Shown here one piece after another: positions 45,801 through 58,279 of a DNA stretch of 64,000 nt. Both the position numbers and the translations under genes were made by a program. Numbering within the stretch: position 1 is the stretch's first letter; each line of letters opens with the position of its first letter. Under the pieces are notes generated by a model. It searched no databases. It was not told where the DNA came from and was given only the letters and a program-made list of their open reading frames with translations. Source of the DNA: Auriscalpium vulgare (Eukaryota > Basidiomycota > Agaricomycetes > Russulales > Auriscalpiaceae); contig JAHBBC010000001.1 in assembly GCA_019915015.1 (NCBI GenBank), positions 1,426,001 through 1,490,000 of the forward strand. The letters run 5' to 3'.

Positions 45801-47342
45801 ACAACTTGGAGCAGCAGGCGTGGGTGCTCTCAGGTGTACCCGCACTGCAAGCGAGTTCCGGATCGGAGGTTGTTGTTCGCTCCATCACCTCGACGCCGGC
45901 CAAGCAGAACACGGTGTTCGTCGCGGGCTCGTTTGCGCAGGCGGGATCTTTGCCTTGCCATGCCGTCTGTGCGTGGGACATCTCTGCGAAGCAGTGGAAC
46001 GCGTTGGGCGGTGGCATTCAAGGAGAGGTTGCCAATGTTGCGTATGCCGGAGTGAGTAGTGCCTTCTTCACGGTATCCAGTTCAAATCTTGATTATCATC
46101 GTAGAACAACCAGGACATTCTTGTCGCTGCCGGATCCGTGTCGCTGGCTGGCTCGACATCAGACAACGTCGTGAAGTTCTCGTTCAACGACTCCGATTGG
46201 AATGCGATTGGTGACGGACATGATCTGCCGGGCCCTGCCACTGCAGTGACGGTCAACAATGGGAACGCAAACAGCATTTTCGCTGCCGGGAGGTTCGTGA
46301 TTACTCTTGCTTTAGTGCACTGTATATAGCTAACGTTGACTAGGTCGTCTGATGGAACGTACCCATACATGGCGTTCTGGAACGGAGCCGTGTGGTCTTC
46401 GCTGGCGTCCACCCTACAGGGTGCGACCAACGTGTCGCAGTTGACGATGGTGCCATTGCAAGACACGCATTCGGCGAACGGCGTCATCGAACAGGATCGC
46501 ATGCTGCTGGTGTCTGGCCATCTGACGGATTCGTCCTTCGGCAACGCTTCTTCGGCGCTCTTCGACGGACAGAACCTCATCCCTTACATTGTAGCCTCTT
46601 CGTCGACCGGTGCGCCTGGCACGGTATCCGCCCTTTTCTCCTCCTTATCATCATTCAGCTTCAACCATCGCCGTAAGTGCTTCGTGTTCTGCTTGGAAGC
46701 TTTCTCAGCTGACACCGGCTGATACAGACGTTTTGGCCACGGGCGTGGTTATCCTCATCTCCATCGCTATCGCTGCAGGTGTCGTCTTCCTCCTCGTCCT
46801 CATGGGCATCCTCTGGACGCTCTTCTCGCGCCGCGACGATGCCCTCAACAAGTTCGACCCGGCGGACATCGACGATGACGATGACTCGACACAGCACCGT
46901 CCGTCCTCCCTCCTCGCCCACATAAACGCAGCAACGCGCACGACCATCCTCGGCGCGTCAAATCCCTTCCACCATACGGAGAAGGAAGAGGACGCTGGGG
47001 CGATGGCAGGTGCCTCCAACACCGGCCACGACCCATTCGCCGGCCCCGACGGGAGCAATTACTTGCGTGCGGAGACGCCATCGGATGCCGTTGCGGGTAT
47101 CTTGGCTGGCGACGAGGAGCCTGGGCGCCCTGCGCATGCTCGCTACTCGTTTGATGGCTCAGGCGAGGGCGAGCTGCCCTTGTCTGTCGGCCAGGAGCTG
47201 GAAGTCTTGGACGACCGGGACCATTCGTGAGTGATCACGTCCATTGCCAGTGCTCTCGCTAATCACTCTTCGCAGGTGGTGGTACGCTCGAGACCTACGG
47301 ACAGGACGAGAAGGTGTCGTCCCCGCAGCATATCTGTATTAA
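42809..47342 (+). CDS. Rax2-like cell-polarity protein with C-terminal SH3 domain
   Basis: ATG 42,809 begins with a signal peptide (WLPLSLLALADAALA). A very long Ser/Gly-rich ectodomain follows, with repeated kelch-like units (LYFAGSFSSIG, VWAGGHFTSPG, LFVGGSFSD, VAVAGNFTTL, LFVGGEFTIPG), as in Rax2 proteins that mark the cortex for polar growth. Introns occur near 43,750, 46,051, 46,290, 46,670 and 47,228. Near the end a membrane helix VVILISIAIAAGVVFLLVLM is followed by a cytosolic acidic tail. The last domain, ARYSFDGSGEGELPLSVGQE...WWYARDLRTGREGVVPAAYLY, is an SH3 fold with its conserved ALYDF-like start, WW and PxxYL end; it is completed by the final exon. Likely a plasma-membrane sensor linking wall or cortex signals to Pro-rich cytosolic partners. 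Confidence 0.87.
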
Positions 47343-47686
47343 ATAAATCATATCGTATTTTCTCGCTTTTCGGAACTTCTTGATCCCTTCTAGCCACCGC
47401 TTGGCACTTCACTTATGATTTATGCCTTTAATGATACCCCGTTCTAGGAGCACCGAGCGTACGCTGTGCGGTACCACACTAGATTGTCTTGTTTGTCGTT
47501 CATACTCACTTCACTTGGCGATCCGTTTTCGACGTCATGTAAAAGACATTCCTTTGGCACCGTCACGGCATGTAGTGTTCTCGATCCGGGGAATGGATTG
47601 CAGATACAAAATGGGGGATATACCCTACAGATCTAGTGTGTATGCTACAGCAAGAATACGACGCTACAAGAACGGGTGCGTATAGA
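47343..47686. other. Short convergent intergenic region
   Basis: 3' ends of the Rax2-like gene (plus) and REI1 (minus) face each other across 344 bp. AATAAA-like AAATAAATCATA just after the Rax2 stop may serve polyadenylation. Nothing else. Confidence 0.4.
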
Positions 47687-49248
47687 TCATTGGAGCAGGG
47701 GGTCGCGGTAGTGCTTCTGGCTGTTGTGGATGAACCCAACACGCGTCTTGAAGTCCTCTCTCCGCTTCTGGTCGCGGTGCTCGCGAATGTGCCGCCCTGC
47801 CTCCCGCGCCTCGCCACGATTGCGTGCCTTCACCACCTGCGTGCCCGCGCCGAACGCGCCAAAGCCGCCGCCCCGCGGGACGAGCGCTGAGTTCTTGTCG
47901 GCGAGCAGCCGCCGGACAATGGCTGCACCAGAATTAGGATCTTCAGGCTTGCTGCGAGGTGCGCCGGGGAAGGACTGCATGTAGTACCGGCGCATGCTGC
48001 GGTGTCCGATGCGATTGCCGGATGGGAGAACGAGCTCGAGGTGCGAGTCGCCGTAGGTGATCTCGTTGTCGGGAAGACTGTCCTCGTCTGAGCTGTCTTC
48101 TTCCGAGTCCGATTCGGATGTGGATAGGGATTCTTCCACCACCTCGTCGACCTCCCCATCGTCCTCTTCATCGTCCTCCCAGCCTTCCTCGGCCTCCTTT
48201 GCCGCCGCAGCCGCCGCTGCCTCAGCCTTCTTCGCCTTCCGCTCCTCTCTCCGCTTCTTCCGCTCCTCCACATCGGGGTACGAAGCCGAGAAGTCGTAGT
48301 AGTCAGACACCTCGAGCATGTCGTTCTCCGAGTCGTACGCGATCTTGCAGTGGCTCTTGTCGATCATGTGCTTGCGGACGGCGTCCACGGTGCGGAACTC
48401 GCGGCCCTTGCCGTTGCAGTAGATGCATACGTTCCCTACGGCAATCTTCTCGCCGAGGTAAATGATGAGGCCGGTGAGGTCGACGAGGTAGTCGGCGTCC
48501 GGGATGAAGAACGAGTGCTCAGCAGACATGTGGGTTAGGTTCGTCTCGAGGGAAGACGACACAGTGGAGCAGAAGAGGCAGTGCGCGGGGGAGAGGCGGG
48601 AGCGGGCGGCGGCAATCTTCTGGTCTAGCGTGAGGTTAACTTCTTCCTCCCCGGCATCGGCGTCTACTGTTAGGGCTACGCCTTGCACTGGTATAGACGA
48701 AGGAGAAGGCTCTGGGACTGGTGTGGGCTCTTCCGGTGCAGGTGCTGCCAGAGACGAAGCCTCCGGTTCGTTGACTTCATCGACTTCGCCAGAGACGTGT
48801 GGGCGAGCAGCCTTCAGCTCGTTCTCCCTGTGCTTCTTGGAGTTCATGTGCGACCGGTAAGCGTTCTCAGTGGTGTATGACTTACTGATAGAAAAATGGA
48901 TGTCAGCATGAACCTGTGAGTAGTATCAATGCGGCGCGTACTTGCAGACCTCGCAGCTTGAGCCCTTCGGAGATAGCATGACTGCAGTCTCCTGCCTCCT
49001 CTCGAGCACTTTCTGGTTGAAAACGGCTGCAGTCACAGGCGGCAACCCGGCAACACGTCGCTTCATGTTGTACCTGTGGTGGTCGGAGCGATAATGCTCC
49101 CCTACCGAAGCTTCAGTAGATTGTCCACGGCCGGAGAAAAGGAGCGCGCACTCTGGTCCTCTGCCGAGAGGAATGCGATCGCGCATGATAGACATGTAAA
49201 GAGGTGCTGGCCATCGATGGTCTGCGCCTGTGTAGCCTGGTCGGCCAT
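47687..49248 (-). CDS. REI1: Cytoplasmic 60S maturation factor REI1/ZNF622
   Basis: ATG 49,248 gives MADQATQAQTIDGQHLFTCL. Introns at 49,102-49,151 and near 48.9 kb. Four zinc fingers are visible: FTCLSCAIAF...HYRSDHHRYN, CEVCNKSYTTENAYRSHMNS, CLFC...THMSAEH and CIYC...KHMIDKSH. The first has the Arg-Tyr-Asn after the His pair that is typical of the family. Downstream comes an acidic stretch (EEGWEDDEEDDGEVDE), then LELVLPSGNRIGHRSMRRYY and a basic C-terminus ending GFIHNSQKHYRDPLLQ. REI1 removes the export factor Arx1-Alb1 from late 60S particles and probes the peptide exit tunnel with its tail. Full length, no visible lesion. Confidence 0.93.
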
Positions 49249-49420
49249 CTGGTGAGTGGGGTGGGTGGTAAGAAGAAAAAGTAGGATAGAGACCGTGACT
49301 GCCTTACTAGCTACTTAAACTGTGCCGCAAAAGTTAGTCATGCAGCCATGACATAAGCGGACCTTCCTGCCGGCTCCGGTGAGTCTGCGGCACATCCTTC
49401 AATTTCCTCAGGCTGGTCTC

Positions 49421-50860
49421 TTAGAAATACTGAACAATAATCGTAGTGTCATCCATCCATCTGCTCGTCATCTCCACCGTGAGCATCTTCGAAACGGCCG
49501 CTTCATCGCCACCTCCCAGCGCATCGCGGAGCAGACGGGCCGCAGCATTTCCCTCTCCCGACGTCCCCTCGGTAGCCGCCTTGACCCATCGCTGAGCAGA
49601 CAGCGGCAACGAAATTCTGGCCGAATATAAGTCGATCAACCCGTCTGAGCATAATATCAGTATCTGCTCCGGTTTATCCCTGCTGTCCTTCGCGGCCAGA
49701 CGGACGTGCTGGATGTCAGCCACGTTGCTCAAGTACGGCGGCGTTATGTTGCGTGGGAGGATATCATCGACGCTAGCAACCGAAAACTTGAAGCGCTGCT
49801 TCATATTCAAAAATATGCGATCGGTGTAGATGCGCGGGAGCTTGTACAGGTGGTCTCCAAGCGCTGCGAACCTCAGTTAGACGGTGACATGGGACGATCT
49901 CGGCGCATACACTTACCACGCGTGATGGCTATGGCTCCAAGGACACGGTCTCTCATGATGCATTCGGCTTCTCCAGGATGTTCGGATCGTATGCGCTCCG
50001 CTTCAGCGGGATCTTCTCCATTGTGATTGGTGCTGAGAAGCTCTACTTTCCACTCGCCCGATGTCTCGCGTGTGCCGAGTGCTTTAGAACTGTCAGCGAA
50101 ATCCGAGGAAATATAGAAAGCAATGTACCCGCTTGGCAGTCCCCGAGGCTGGCCACCCACAAGTTGTTCTTGGAAGGATCTACGAGAGTCACCAACGCCG
50201 TGGTGCCTCGCATACAGCGAAGTACCTTCACAGAGTGCTCCGCAGAATTGATGACCTCTGATATCTGCCCATCGCTGAGCTTCGATATTTCTTCTTCGCC
50301 GCCAGGGAAAATGGCCAGGAGATCGGCAACGACGGATTCGTCAAATGCAGTGATCGCTCGTTTGATGCAGTCCGAAACGACTCCAACGTCGATGTCAGAG
50401 TCACTGACAGACGCAGCGAGGGCTTCCTTCACGCGTGAGGGAAGATTCTGAACGGTGTGATCGACCATTTCGTGACCGGCATGACCTGCATGGACTGTCA
50501 TCAGCACTACGCCTCAGTCCGCACACATCTCCCACACTAACCGTCAAAAATTGCCGCAAACCGCCAACTGCCGCTGCCAATCTGCCAGTCCTCGACGGCA
50601 TACCGGTCCTGCGAGGCGGCCTCGGGATTCGGGCACGGCTGGAGGGACACGCAGTGTGCGCCGCTTATGGTTGTCGCGGCGGAGAGGCGGTTGAGCTCCC
50701 TGCTCAAGAGTGGCTCAGGCAGCTTCCGATACGTCCAAAGCGCCCCGCCGGTGTACTCGGACCAGCCCATGTCGGTCCGCAGAGTGACGACGCCATCATC
50801 AGTGGATGCGTCGGCTGCGACTGCATCTGGCTGAGGCTGAGGGGGAGGTTCGGAAGACAT
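49421..50860 (-). CDS. PP2C-type protein phosphatase
   Basis: Starts near 50,860 with MSSEPPPQPQPDAVAADAST (an in-frame ATG also lies upstream at 50,893). Metal-binding PP2C motifs appear in order: SQDRYAVEDW, FAAIFDGHAGHE, NLWVASLGDCQA, ALGD joined to HLYKLPRIYTDR, ILILCSDGLIDLY and MDDTTIIVQYF. All Asp ligands of the two-metal site are present (DR, DGH, SDG, DD). Five or more exons. The motif variants and the MRGTTALV block resemble the mitochondrial pyruvate dehydrogenase phosphatase branch, but no clear presequence is visible, so the substrate is open. Serine/threonine dephosphorylation is the expected activity. Confidence 0.88.
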
Positions 50861-51215
50861 GGCTTGGAGGTGGGACGCGACGTGAGGACGCAAACTGGGA
50901 GCTTAGCAACGCCGCCGTACCCATTTTATCCTGCCAGAGACTAGGAAGGTTGTGGAGACGCCTTGGACGCCGGCGTCTATGCTGCTCACAAGTTATGACG
51001 CGCAAGGAGATGGTCACGCGCGCTGAAGATATATTCGCAATATTGGTGGGAACACACTCATATGCCCGAACCCAGGGTGCAGGGTTTCTCGTCATAGCCC
51101 ACCTGCCCAGGGTGAAGGGCAGAAGGCACGTTACCTCCGCGGAACGGTAGATGTCAAGGCGTGAACATCCATCCTCATCGACCATAAGAATAACAAATAA
51201 TAAACATAGAAAGTG
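50861..51215. other. Gap between SET gene and PP2C gene
   Basis: 355 bp of promoter-like sequence for the PP2C gene and 3' region of the SET gene. No gene seen. Confidence 0.35.
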
Positions 51216-54200
51216 CTAACGGAACATTTGTCCACGGCAGTTCGGGGCCCCGCACTTGCACGCCGCATACACGGCGTCTCGGTCCTTCACCACCTCATTT
51301 ACCTCCTGGCGATGACGGACATGATGTCAATCATAGTAACAACACAGAAAGAAAGAAGCTTACCGGTTCATCCTCGTCATCAGGAGCGCCGCTGTACGAG
51401 AACGTTACCTCCTCATAAGGCAACACATCACGCGTTGTGAAGAGCGTCAACAACGGCTTCTCGAGATTCGCTTCGTTGATGTAGCAAGCATTCATTGAGC
51501 AATTTGGGTCGCAGCTGTGGTTCTGTGGGCATTCAGTCAGGAAGTGGTCATCGACATTTTGACTGGCACCAACGCACAAGGAATCGGGTGAACTATTGTT
51601 GCCCGGTGAGCCGACGCCTCGCAGGACGGAGAAACACTCACGTTGCCTGCGTGGTAAGCGTCCACGACGAACTTTGGCTCCCATTCCTCGGCTGGTTGGG
51701 AGCCGGAGGGGACTTGTGCCTTTGGGCCGCCCTGCTGAAGGTAATAGAAATCGAGATCAAAAAGGTACGTCCGCCCGAACTTGTTGTATTTGCTGTGAGA
51801 GCGATCAGCAAGCATGATGCGAACGTGGAACAACAACTAACATTCCCCTTTCATCGCCCTCACTGTCAGTCAGAAGTTCGCCCGCATATATCCCAATAAA
51901 AGAGCCTTTGGGTATCTTCTTCGAACCAGCAAATACACCTGCGAGTGTATCAGCATGCGTGACGACAGTTGAAATATTTGCGATTTACCCCAGCCCTTGT
52001 CCTTGGTCTTCCGGATGTTAACCATATGCTTACGACCGCGCTGAACCACCTAAACGATGTGTGAAAGAAAGGTCAAAAGATACTTGCAATTACTCACCCG
52101 GTTGCGACAGTCCTCGAGACACCCGCAAAGGTCGTTGCACTCAAAGATAGGATATCCTTCCTCCTTCAGTCTCCCTCTGTCGTCGTAGATGAAACCCGGG
52201 ACCTCCCCACTGTACTCCTGTTGCCGCTTGAGACAAAGGCATGTCTTCGACCTGGGATCGCAGTGCCCTCGACACCCGCACCCGAGGAGGTTCGTCAGGT
52301 CGGGTGGCGGCACGTTCTCGCCATGCCACAACTGGTTGCTGTAGTGGAACTCCCATGCCGGCGTCGCCTCGTCGTCGATGTCGTTGATGATGTGGATGCG
52401 AGGAGCTTCGGGCTCGTCTTCGCAGGTGTTCTCAAATATGAAAGCCTCGAACACTGATCGAGCCATCTCGGAGTTCCGGTGGTCCCGATCCAATCTATTC
52501 ATGCTATCTTGCAGGGCATGGGGCAGATCTTTTGCATAATACACTTTCGGGGGCAACTCGTGCAGGATACGCCGGGGAGTGAGTGAGATGATCCGAAGGC
52601 CATTGATGACCACGTCGTGGAACGCGTCCTGGTCATTGCTGGCCACGGCGCGGTCCACGACGGTGACTAGCAGCTCTTCATCCATGAACAGAGCATCGGG
52701 GGATGCGCGAGACGAAGTCTTCCGCCGAGTGGAACGTCGGAGATCTTGGGGGTCGGTCGACGACGAAGACTGGCGCGAGTATTGCGTCCTGAGGCGTTTC
52801 AAAGGCAGAGGTTCCTGATTCTGATGTATGTTGGCATGCGATGCATGACAAAGAGCAAAAGTACGCACCTGTACATTCAAGCTCGAGTCGCTCTCCACGG
52901 TCATTTCGGCTATTTTGACGTCCAGCGACTGTCCTAGCTGTGAGTCACGCGTAGAGAGACTGCTAAGAAGTCTGAGCTCACCTCAATGTCCGTACTGGAC
53001 CTGTTCGAACTTATTTCACTGACATTGGGGACGAGGACATCGAGTGACTAGTTTTCAAGGTATCAAAATATCAGCGCATGATAGCAACCAAATGATGTTT
53101 AATTGGATTCACCTCAACCTCAACCTCAGAGCTACTGTGGTTGTCATCATCAACGGCAACGCTGGCATCGTCTGGATATGCGAGTGAACCAGGCGAGGAC
53201 TCATCATCGACAATGATAGTCTCGGGTTCGGCTTGTGCGGAAAGGTTCGGTGAAGCAGTGTCCTGTGGACTCGTCGCACTGACAGCTGCGAGTCCAGGGT
53301 CCTCTACAGAAGGGGTGCTGGTAAAGACGTCCCTGTCTTCCGAGGTGGCGGATGCAGGCGCAATATTTTGCAGAGAAGACGTCCGTACAAAACGTAGAAG
53401 GCTAAGAACCTGCGAAGAAGAAGACGCTGGCTGCTCATCTCTCAACGGTCGAACCAGGTCATCATTCTGTCTGCTTGAGGTAGCAAGCGGGCCGGATGAC
53501 ATCCCAAAGACCGGCTCCCGCGCAGAAACAGCTGTTGTGGCTGCACCCTGGGACGAAGCCCCCGAGGCAGCCGAAGTCGCTATCGGCGGTGAAGGAGCTG
53601 CGGCTAGAGACGCCACCGGAGCCGTCTTAGAGCTGGCATGTCCAGTGAGGTCGTCCAGTAGAGGAAGAGTCGACTTCTGTGAAAGGGCAGCCATTGAAAG
53701 CTGCGGAGGCTCTTTCCCGATGACCCCGCGCTTGATGCCTCGGACTAGTTCCAGCGCACTCAACCGTTCGGGCTCCGAAGCAGAAACGGAACGCGCCGCC
53801 GACACGGCACGCTCCAGAGAGTCGGTGACCTGCGATGCCCCACCGTCACGAATCAGAGACACTGTGCACTTCTTGTCAGCACCAGCGGACACTACATTCA
53901 ATGCAACGAACCTGGAATCTGACTTGCTCGGACCACTGGCGCAGCAAATTAGTCGGAGGCGATGAACAATCGTTGTCATCACTTACCGGTGGGTGAAGCT
54001 GGCATCTCATCGTCGCTCAAGGTAAGATCAATGATCGCGGCACTCTCCGAGTTTGGCACGGACGGACGGGAGTATACTCTCTGACGGTCGCGGATTTTGA
54101 GCTTCTTCACTGAAGATGAGGATTGTGGATTTCTCGCGAGACTTTGCCGTATGTCGATGACCTTCGAGCCAGATGAGGCTGCCCGAGGAGTCACCTGAGA

Positions 54201-56520
54201 GGAAGCTGGTGTCTGTAACATGGGAGAATGAGCATGTAGTACTAAGAGTGAGCACACTTTTGCACGAACCGAGATGAGATGGTTCCGAGAACGTGACAGA
54301 GTGAGGATCTGTCGCGCGCTTGCTTGAGACCGCGACATAGATGGACCAGGCGTCGCTTCTTGGGTGGCCGTATTTGTCTCCGCATATAAGTCCTCCTCGG
54401 TGCTTTGAGCCTCCAAGACGGAAGGGCCGACCTTTGATGCAGGAGGACAGCTATGGGTAACAGCGGTAGACTCGTCCACTACCGCCGTTGCGGCGGATGT
54501 CTGCGTGGCGGGCAGCGATAGCCTCGGCTCGCTGCCAGCGGCTCTCTGTCCCTCGCGGAGTGGCTTTTCGACACCGGACGTAGAGACAGTGTCTTGTTTT
54601 TGCGGGTTCACAGGCATAGGGATTTCCAAACTTGGAATGCTTTCTCCGAAAGGAGAATCTTCCTGCACGCGCTTGGCCGCATCACCCACGACATTAGGCA
54701 GTGTCAATAGCACTGGAAGTTCGGGCGGTGGGCTTTGCTGAAAGTCCATGAGCACTGTTGTACTCGAAGAAGCTTCCTGGCCTGTCATGGAAAAGGTCAA
54801 GAGATTGTAGACACAGACACTGTGTCAGATCGCACCAACTTCCATCGCCGCTGTCTTCCGCGACGCCTGCGCTTGCAAAACTCGTGGACCTGACGCTTGA
54901 GGAGTCGACGGGTTGGTAGCCACGCGTTGCGGCAAGACGCCTTTCCAAAATCCGCTTGGACCGTCGTATAGCCCACCAAATGATCGTTTCTTCTTGGTAG
55001 TTTCATTCGTCTTTGACGAATGTAGATTCGCGCTCAAACTTGTAGCAGCACTTGTGGCGTCGGGAAGACGAGGCTTGGGGATGCTGTCTGTAGGATTGAC
55101 GCTAACAGCAGATGGCGGCTTGGAGGTACTTGGAAGGTGCATGGAAATTTGGGGCGATGAGGTCTTAGAGCTGCTGGCGATAATGTTGACGCTAGCGGAA
55201 GATGGCGGCTCGAGGTCGCTCGGAACATGCTTGGAGACTGGAGATGAGGGTATTATAGAAGTGTTGATAGGTATATTATTTGCTGCTGTAATACGGATGT
55301 CGTTATGTCCCGGCGCTGGGGAGGCAGTATCAGGTAGTGTACGTGTTTCATGAGTTTGAGCGGAGGTCGGTGCTTTGATAACGGAGGATGATTTGAGAGA
55401 CAATGATTGTTCGCCGTCTCTCTGTGCAGAGACACCGAGAGGTGGAAGTGCCAGAGCTGACAAGGCTGGCGTCGCCGAATCCGATGGCGCGGGCACAGAG
55501 AGAGTACGCGGCGATGCCAAGGGTGAAGCTGGGAGAGAAGCAGGAGGGATTGAAGGGCTAATGACCATGTCCTGAGGTGGATTATCTTCTCGGCCCTCGG
55601 GTTCCTCAGCGTACCCAGAGTCGTCACTCGTGTCAGGAGGCCGCACATGAGGAGGAGAGCGGTGAGGCGTTTGAACAATGGAAGGCTGCACATCGTGGGT
55701 GGTAGAGACATCTACCCGCGAAGCGGGGGGTCCCGTGGACGTCGAGTGTGGAGTAACCGGAGTGGATGTCGGCGAGCTAACGCGGCCACCGCGTCTTGCC
55801 TGACGCACAAGGGCCCGCTTAGGCACCGGGATGGATGCCGACACGGGGCCTTCGCCATCTGAGCTGCTGTCGATGACGATGGGATCGTCTGCGATGCCTG
55901 CCGTGATTTGTACTGGCGTTTTCATTTTGCGTTTTGCAGCTTGTACGAGTGGGGGCTCATCGTCACTGATCTCGATGACCTCGGTTGTTTCAGGTATTGA
56001 GGTCCGTGGCTTTGACCTGTCAGAGGATTCTGAAACCGCGATGGGGTCATACTCAGGAAAGGGGAATGGGATGGACAATGTACAATGAACTTACGGCCAG
56101 GCTTGGAGTTGGACCGCCGCGCCCTTCCCTTCTCCACAAGCTTCACTGTCACCTTTACGGCTAAAGAGTGTTTTAGCGGCGACGACGCAGCATATAGACG
56201 CACACACACCAGGCTTCAGATTAATGGGACGCGTTTGACGCGTCGGCTTCGTGAACTTGCCCTTTGCGCTGCCATCTGTGCCCAGCCACGGCTTTGCATC
56301 GCTCCGCCAAATAATCTCCGGCTCGCTGGAGGCTGAAGACGCGGAGGGACTTCGGTCGCGTTGAGATGCCGGTGGTCGATTGAGCTTGCGTGCCTTGCCT
56401 GGGCGGGTGGTGGTAGGGGGCGAGGCGGCCTTGCGCTTCATGGGTGGAGTGGAGATGAGCTCGTCGACCTCGTCGTCGGATGTGAAGGGGATGCCCTCCG
56501 ACTCTGCAACAAGGGGACAA
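51216..56520 (-). CDS. SET-domain histone H3K9-type methyltransferase with long disordered N-terminus
   Basis: The C-terminal third is a SUV39/Clr4-type enzyme. The pre-SET cluster has nine Cys (GCGCRGHCDPRSKTCLCL and CNDLCGCLEDC). The SET domain includes GWGVFAGSKKIPKGSFIGIY, NHSCDPNC (cofactor-binding knot) and EEVTFSYSG (usually FDY). The post-SET is CKCGAPNCRGQMFR with stop at 51,216. Upstream, continuous minus-strand coding segments (52,050-52,904, 53,071-53,982, 53,979-54,800, 54,825-56,078, 56,091-~56,520) encode ~1,300 low-complexity Ser/Pro-rich residues with several SUMO-interaction-like motifs. No chromodomain is visible. The true start is unresolved; an exon upstream of 56,520 is likely because the first in-frame ATG is internal. 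I treat the segments as one gene, joined by short introns, but two genes are possible. Expected role: heterochromatin methylation. Confidence 0.75.
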
Positions 56521-56832
56521 TTGGTCCGAGATCCAGTGAGATCAAGCTCCGTCACGCGAGTACTGATACTGATGGCGAGCCCTAACCTTGCGCATCCGAC
56601 AATACAACCCAGCTTCGGTCGGCGGTGGGTGCGCGACGGAGCATCAGCGAGCTCGCGATGGCGGGCCCAGCTTATGGGAAGGTAAATGGACGAACGGGAC
56701 GAACTGCCAACGTCGTTTGCGCTCTAGCCGAAAGTTACATAATGGAGGCGGCACCGCGGCACCCTTGCAACAAATTCAGAAGAAGTGTATTTTAGCGGTA
56801 TAGAACGATCTAACTTCTCCCGTACACGCCCT

Positions 56833-57570
56833 TCAAACGGATTCTACGAGGATGGTCAGCACCAGGAGGTAGAGTGAGGCAGAGACGCGCACGTTGCAGG
56901 AGGTTGTTGAGCTTGCTGATACGCGACGACACGCTCAAGTCGATGGTCTTGTCGCCGAAGTCGACGACAAGTCCGCCCAGAACGGAGGGATTCACCTTCA
57001 AACATTCATTGAGCGAACTCCAGTACGAGGGGTCAATAGTCGTACCTTGTTCGCGAGCTTCAGAGACTTGGCCTGTTGACCGGTCTGCGACTGTTTCAAG
57101 GTGGTCTCCAGCCGCGACAGCACATCCTTTGGCAGCGGCGACGCCGACGTGACCGTCACAGTCAGCTCGCCCTTGTACTTCGCCACCAACTCATTGAACC
57201 CCTCGATGACGCCCTCCAGCTCTCCCAGACGTCCATTGTCCGCCAGCAACGCAAAGAGGTTCTTCGTGATGTCCGACACCGGCTCCTTCTTCGCCCCCGT
57301 ACCCTCCACCTTCGCGTACAGCGTCGGAAGCCCCGAGTTGCGGTCGTTCACGGAGAGGGTGGGGTTTGACACGAAGGATTTGAGCTCTGGGGTTTCGCTG
57401 ATAGATTTGGAGACGGTGTTCAGCTCGGCCTGCACCTTCGTCAGGACCTGTGGTGACTTGGCGAGGGCAGCTGAGTATGCTGCCTTGGCATACTTGAGCG
57501 CGATACCGGAGGCTGCCCGCCGTCCGATGCCAGCAGAAACGGCGGAGGAGCGAATGGAGGAGAGTAACAT
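56833..57570 (-). CDS. ATP5: ATP synthase subunit 5 (OSCP), mitochondrial
   Basis: Stator subunit of F1Fo ATP synthase linking F1 to the peripheral stalk. Exon 1 (57,046-57,570) starts MLLSSIRSSAVSAGIGRRAA, a mitochondrial presequence, then IALKYAKAAYSAALAKS, LKSFVSNPTLS, NLFALLADNGRLGELEGVIE and TSASPLPKDVLSRLE. Exon 2 (56,893-56,995) has VNPSVLGGLVVDFGDKTIDL and SSRISKLNNLLQ, the OSCP signature. A tiny third exon (56,833-56,843) adds the last residues. Introns of 50 and 49 nt. The deduced 212 residues is the usual length. Undamaged. Confidence 0.94.
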
Positions 57571-58279
57571 GGTGGACAGCTATGTAGCCCTTTGGACGTA
57601 TGCGCAAGTAGAAACCAATACCCGGAACCTGCCGATCTTGTTGTGACGTGGGATCACGTGTTGTGACTGAGCCAGCACCGAAACGAGAACTTTCGGTGAG
57701 TGTCTTTGACTTTGAACCAGATAGCTTGAATGCACCAACCAGCACGAACTTCAAGGTCCTCTCTCTCTTCCCTCTGAATCCACGGCGGTGGGAATGCATG
57801 CTTTTCCCACTTGGGGAACTTCGAATTGCATCCGTCGCGGGTCTTCTTCGTTGGCAGTCGCTACTGATGCACTTTCGCATGCCAAAAAGCTATGTGAGCG
57901 GACGTCCGTGCGGAGCTTCTTATCTGCTGCTCAGCCTCTCAGATGTTTCCCCTCCAACATGATTACTATCTTACCAGAGAGTCCAACGGACCAGGGTTGA
58001 GTAGTCCTCGTGCTCGACTCCCGATCCACTGCCCCCGTTCTCATGCCCAGCCATGCATTCTTCTGATCTCTCCACACGGCCGTGCGTGGATTTCAGGACC
58101 TGACCGATTGCTATTGCCGGAATGTATGCCGCTCAAAGGCCTCGATAGCAAAAATACACACACAGTATCGGCACCACTGGCGCGGTTTACAAAATAACAA
58201 CAGGCTCACTCCACGCATTTATAGATGACCTTCGCATCGCTTAGCCTCGCGGCTCTTTTGACTGTCTGTTCACCTCCTC
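57571..58279. other. Divergent promoter region (ATP5 / OPT transporter)
   Basis: About 700 bp between divergent starts. TTTATAG at about 58,218 is a possible TATA element ~60 bp before the transporter ATG. No gene. Confidence 0.4.
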
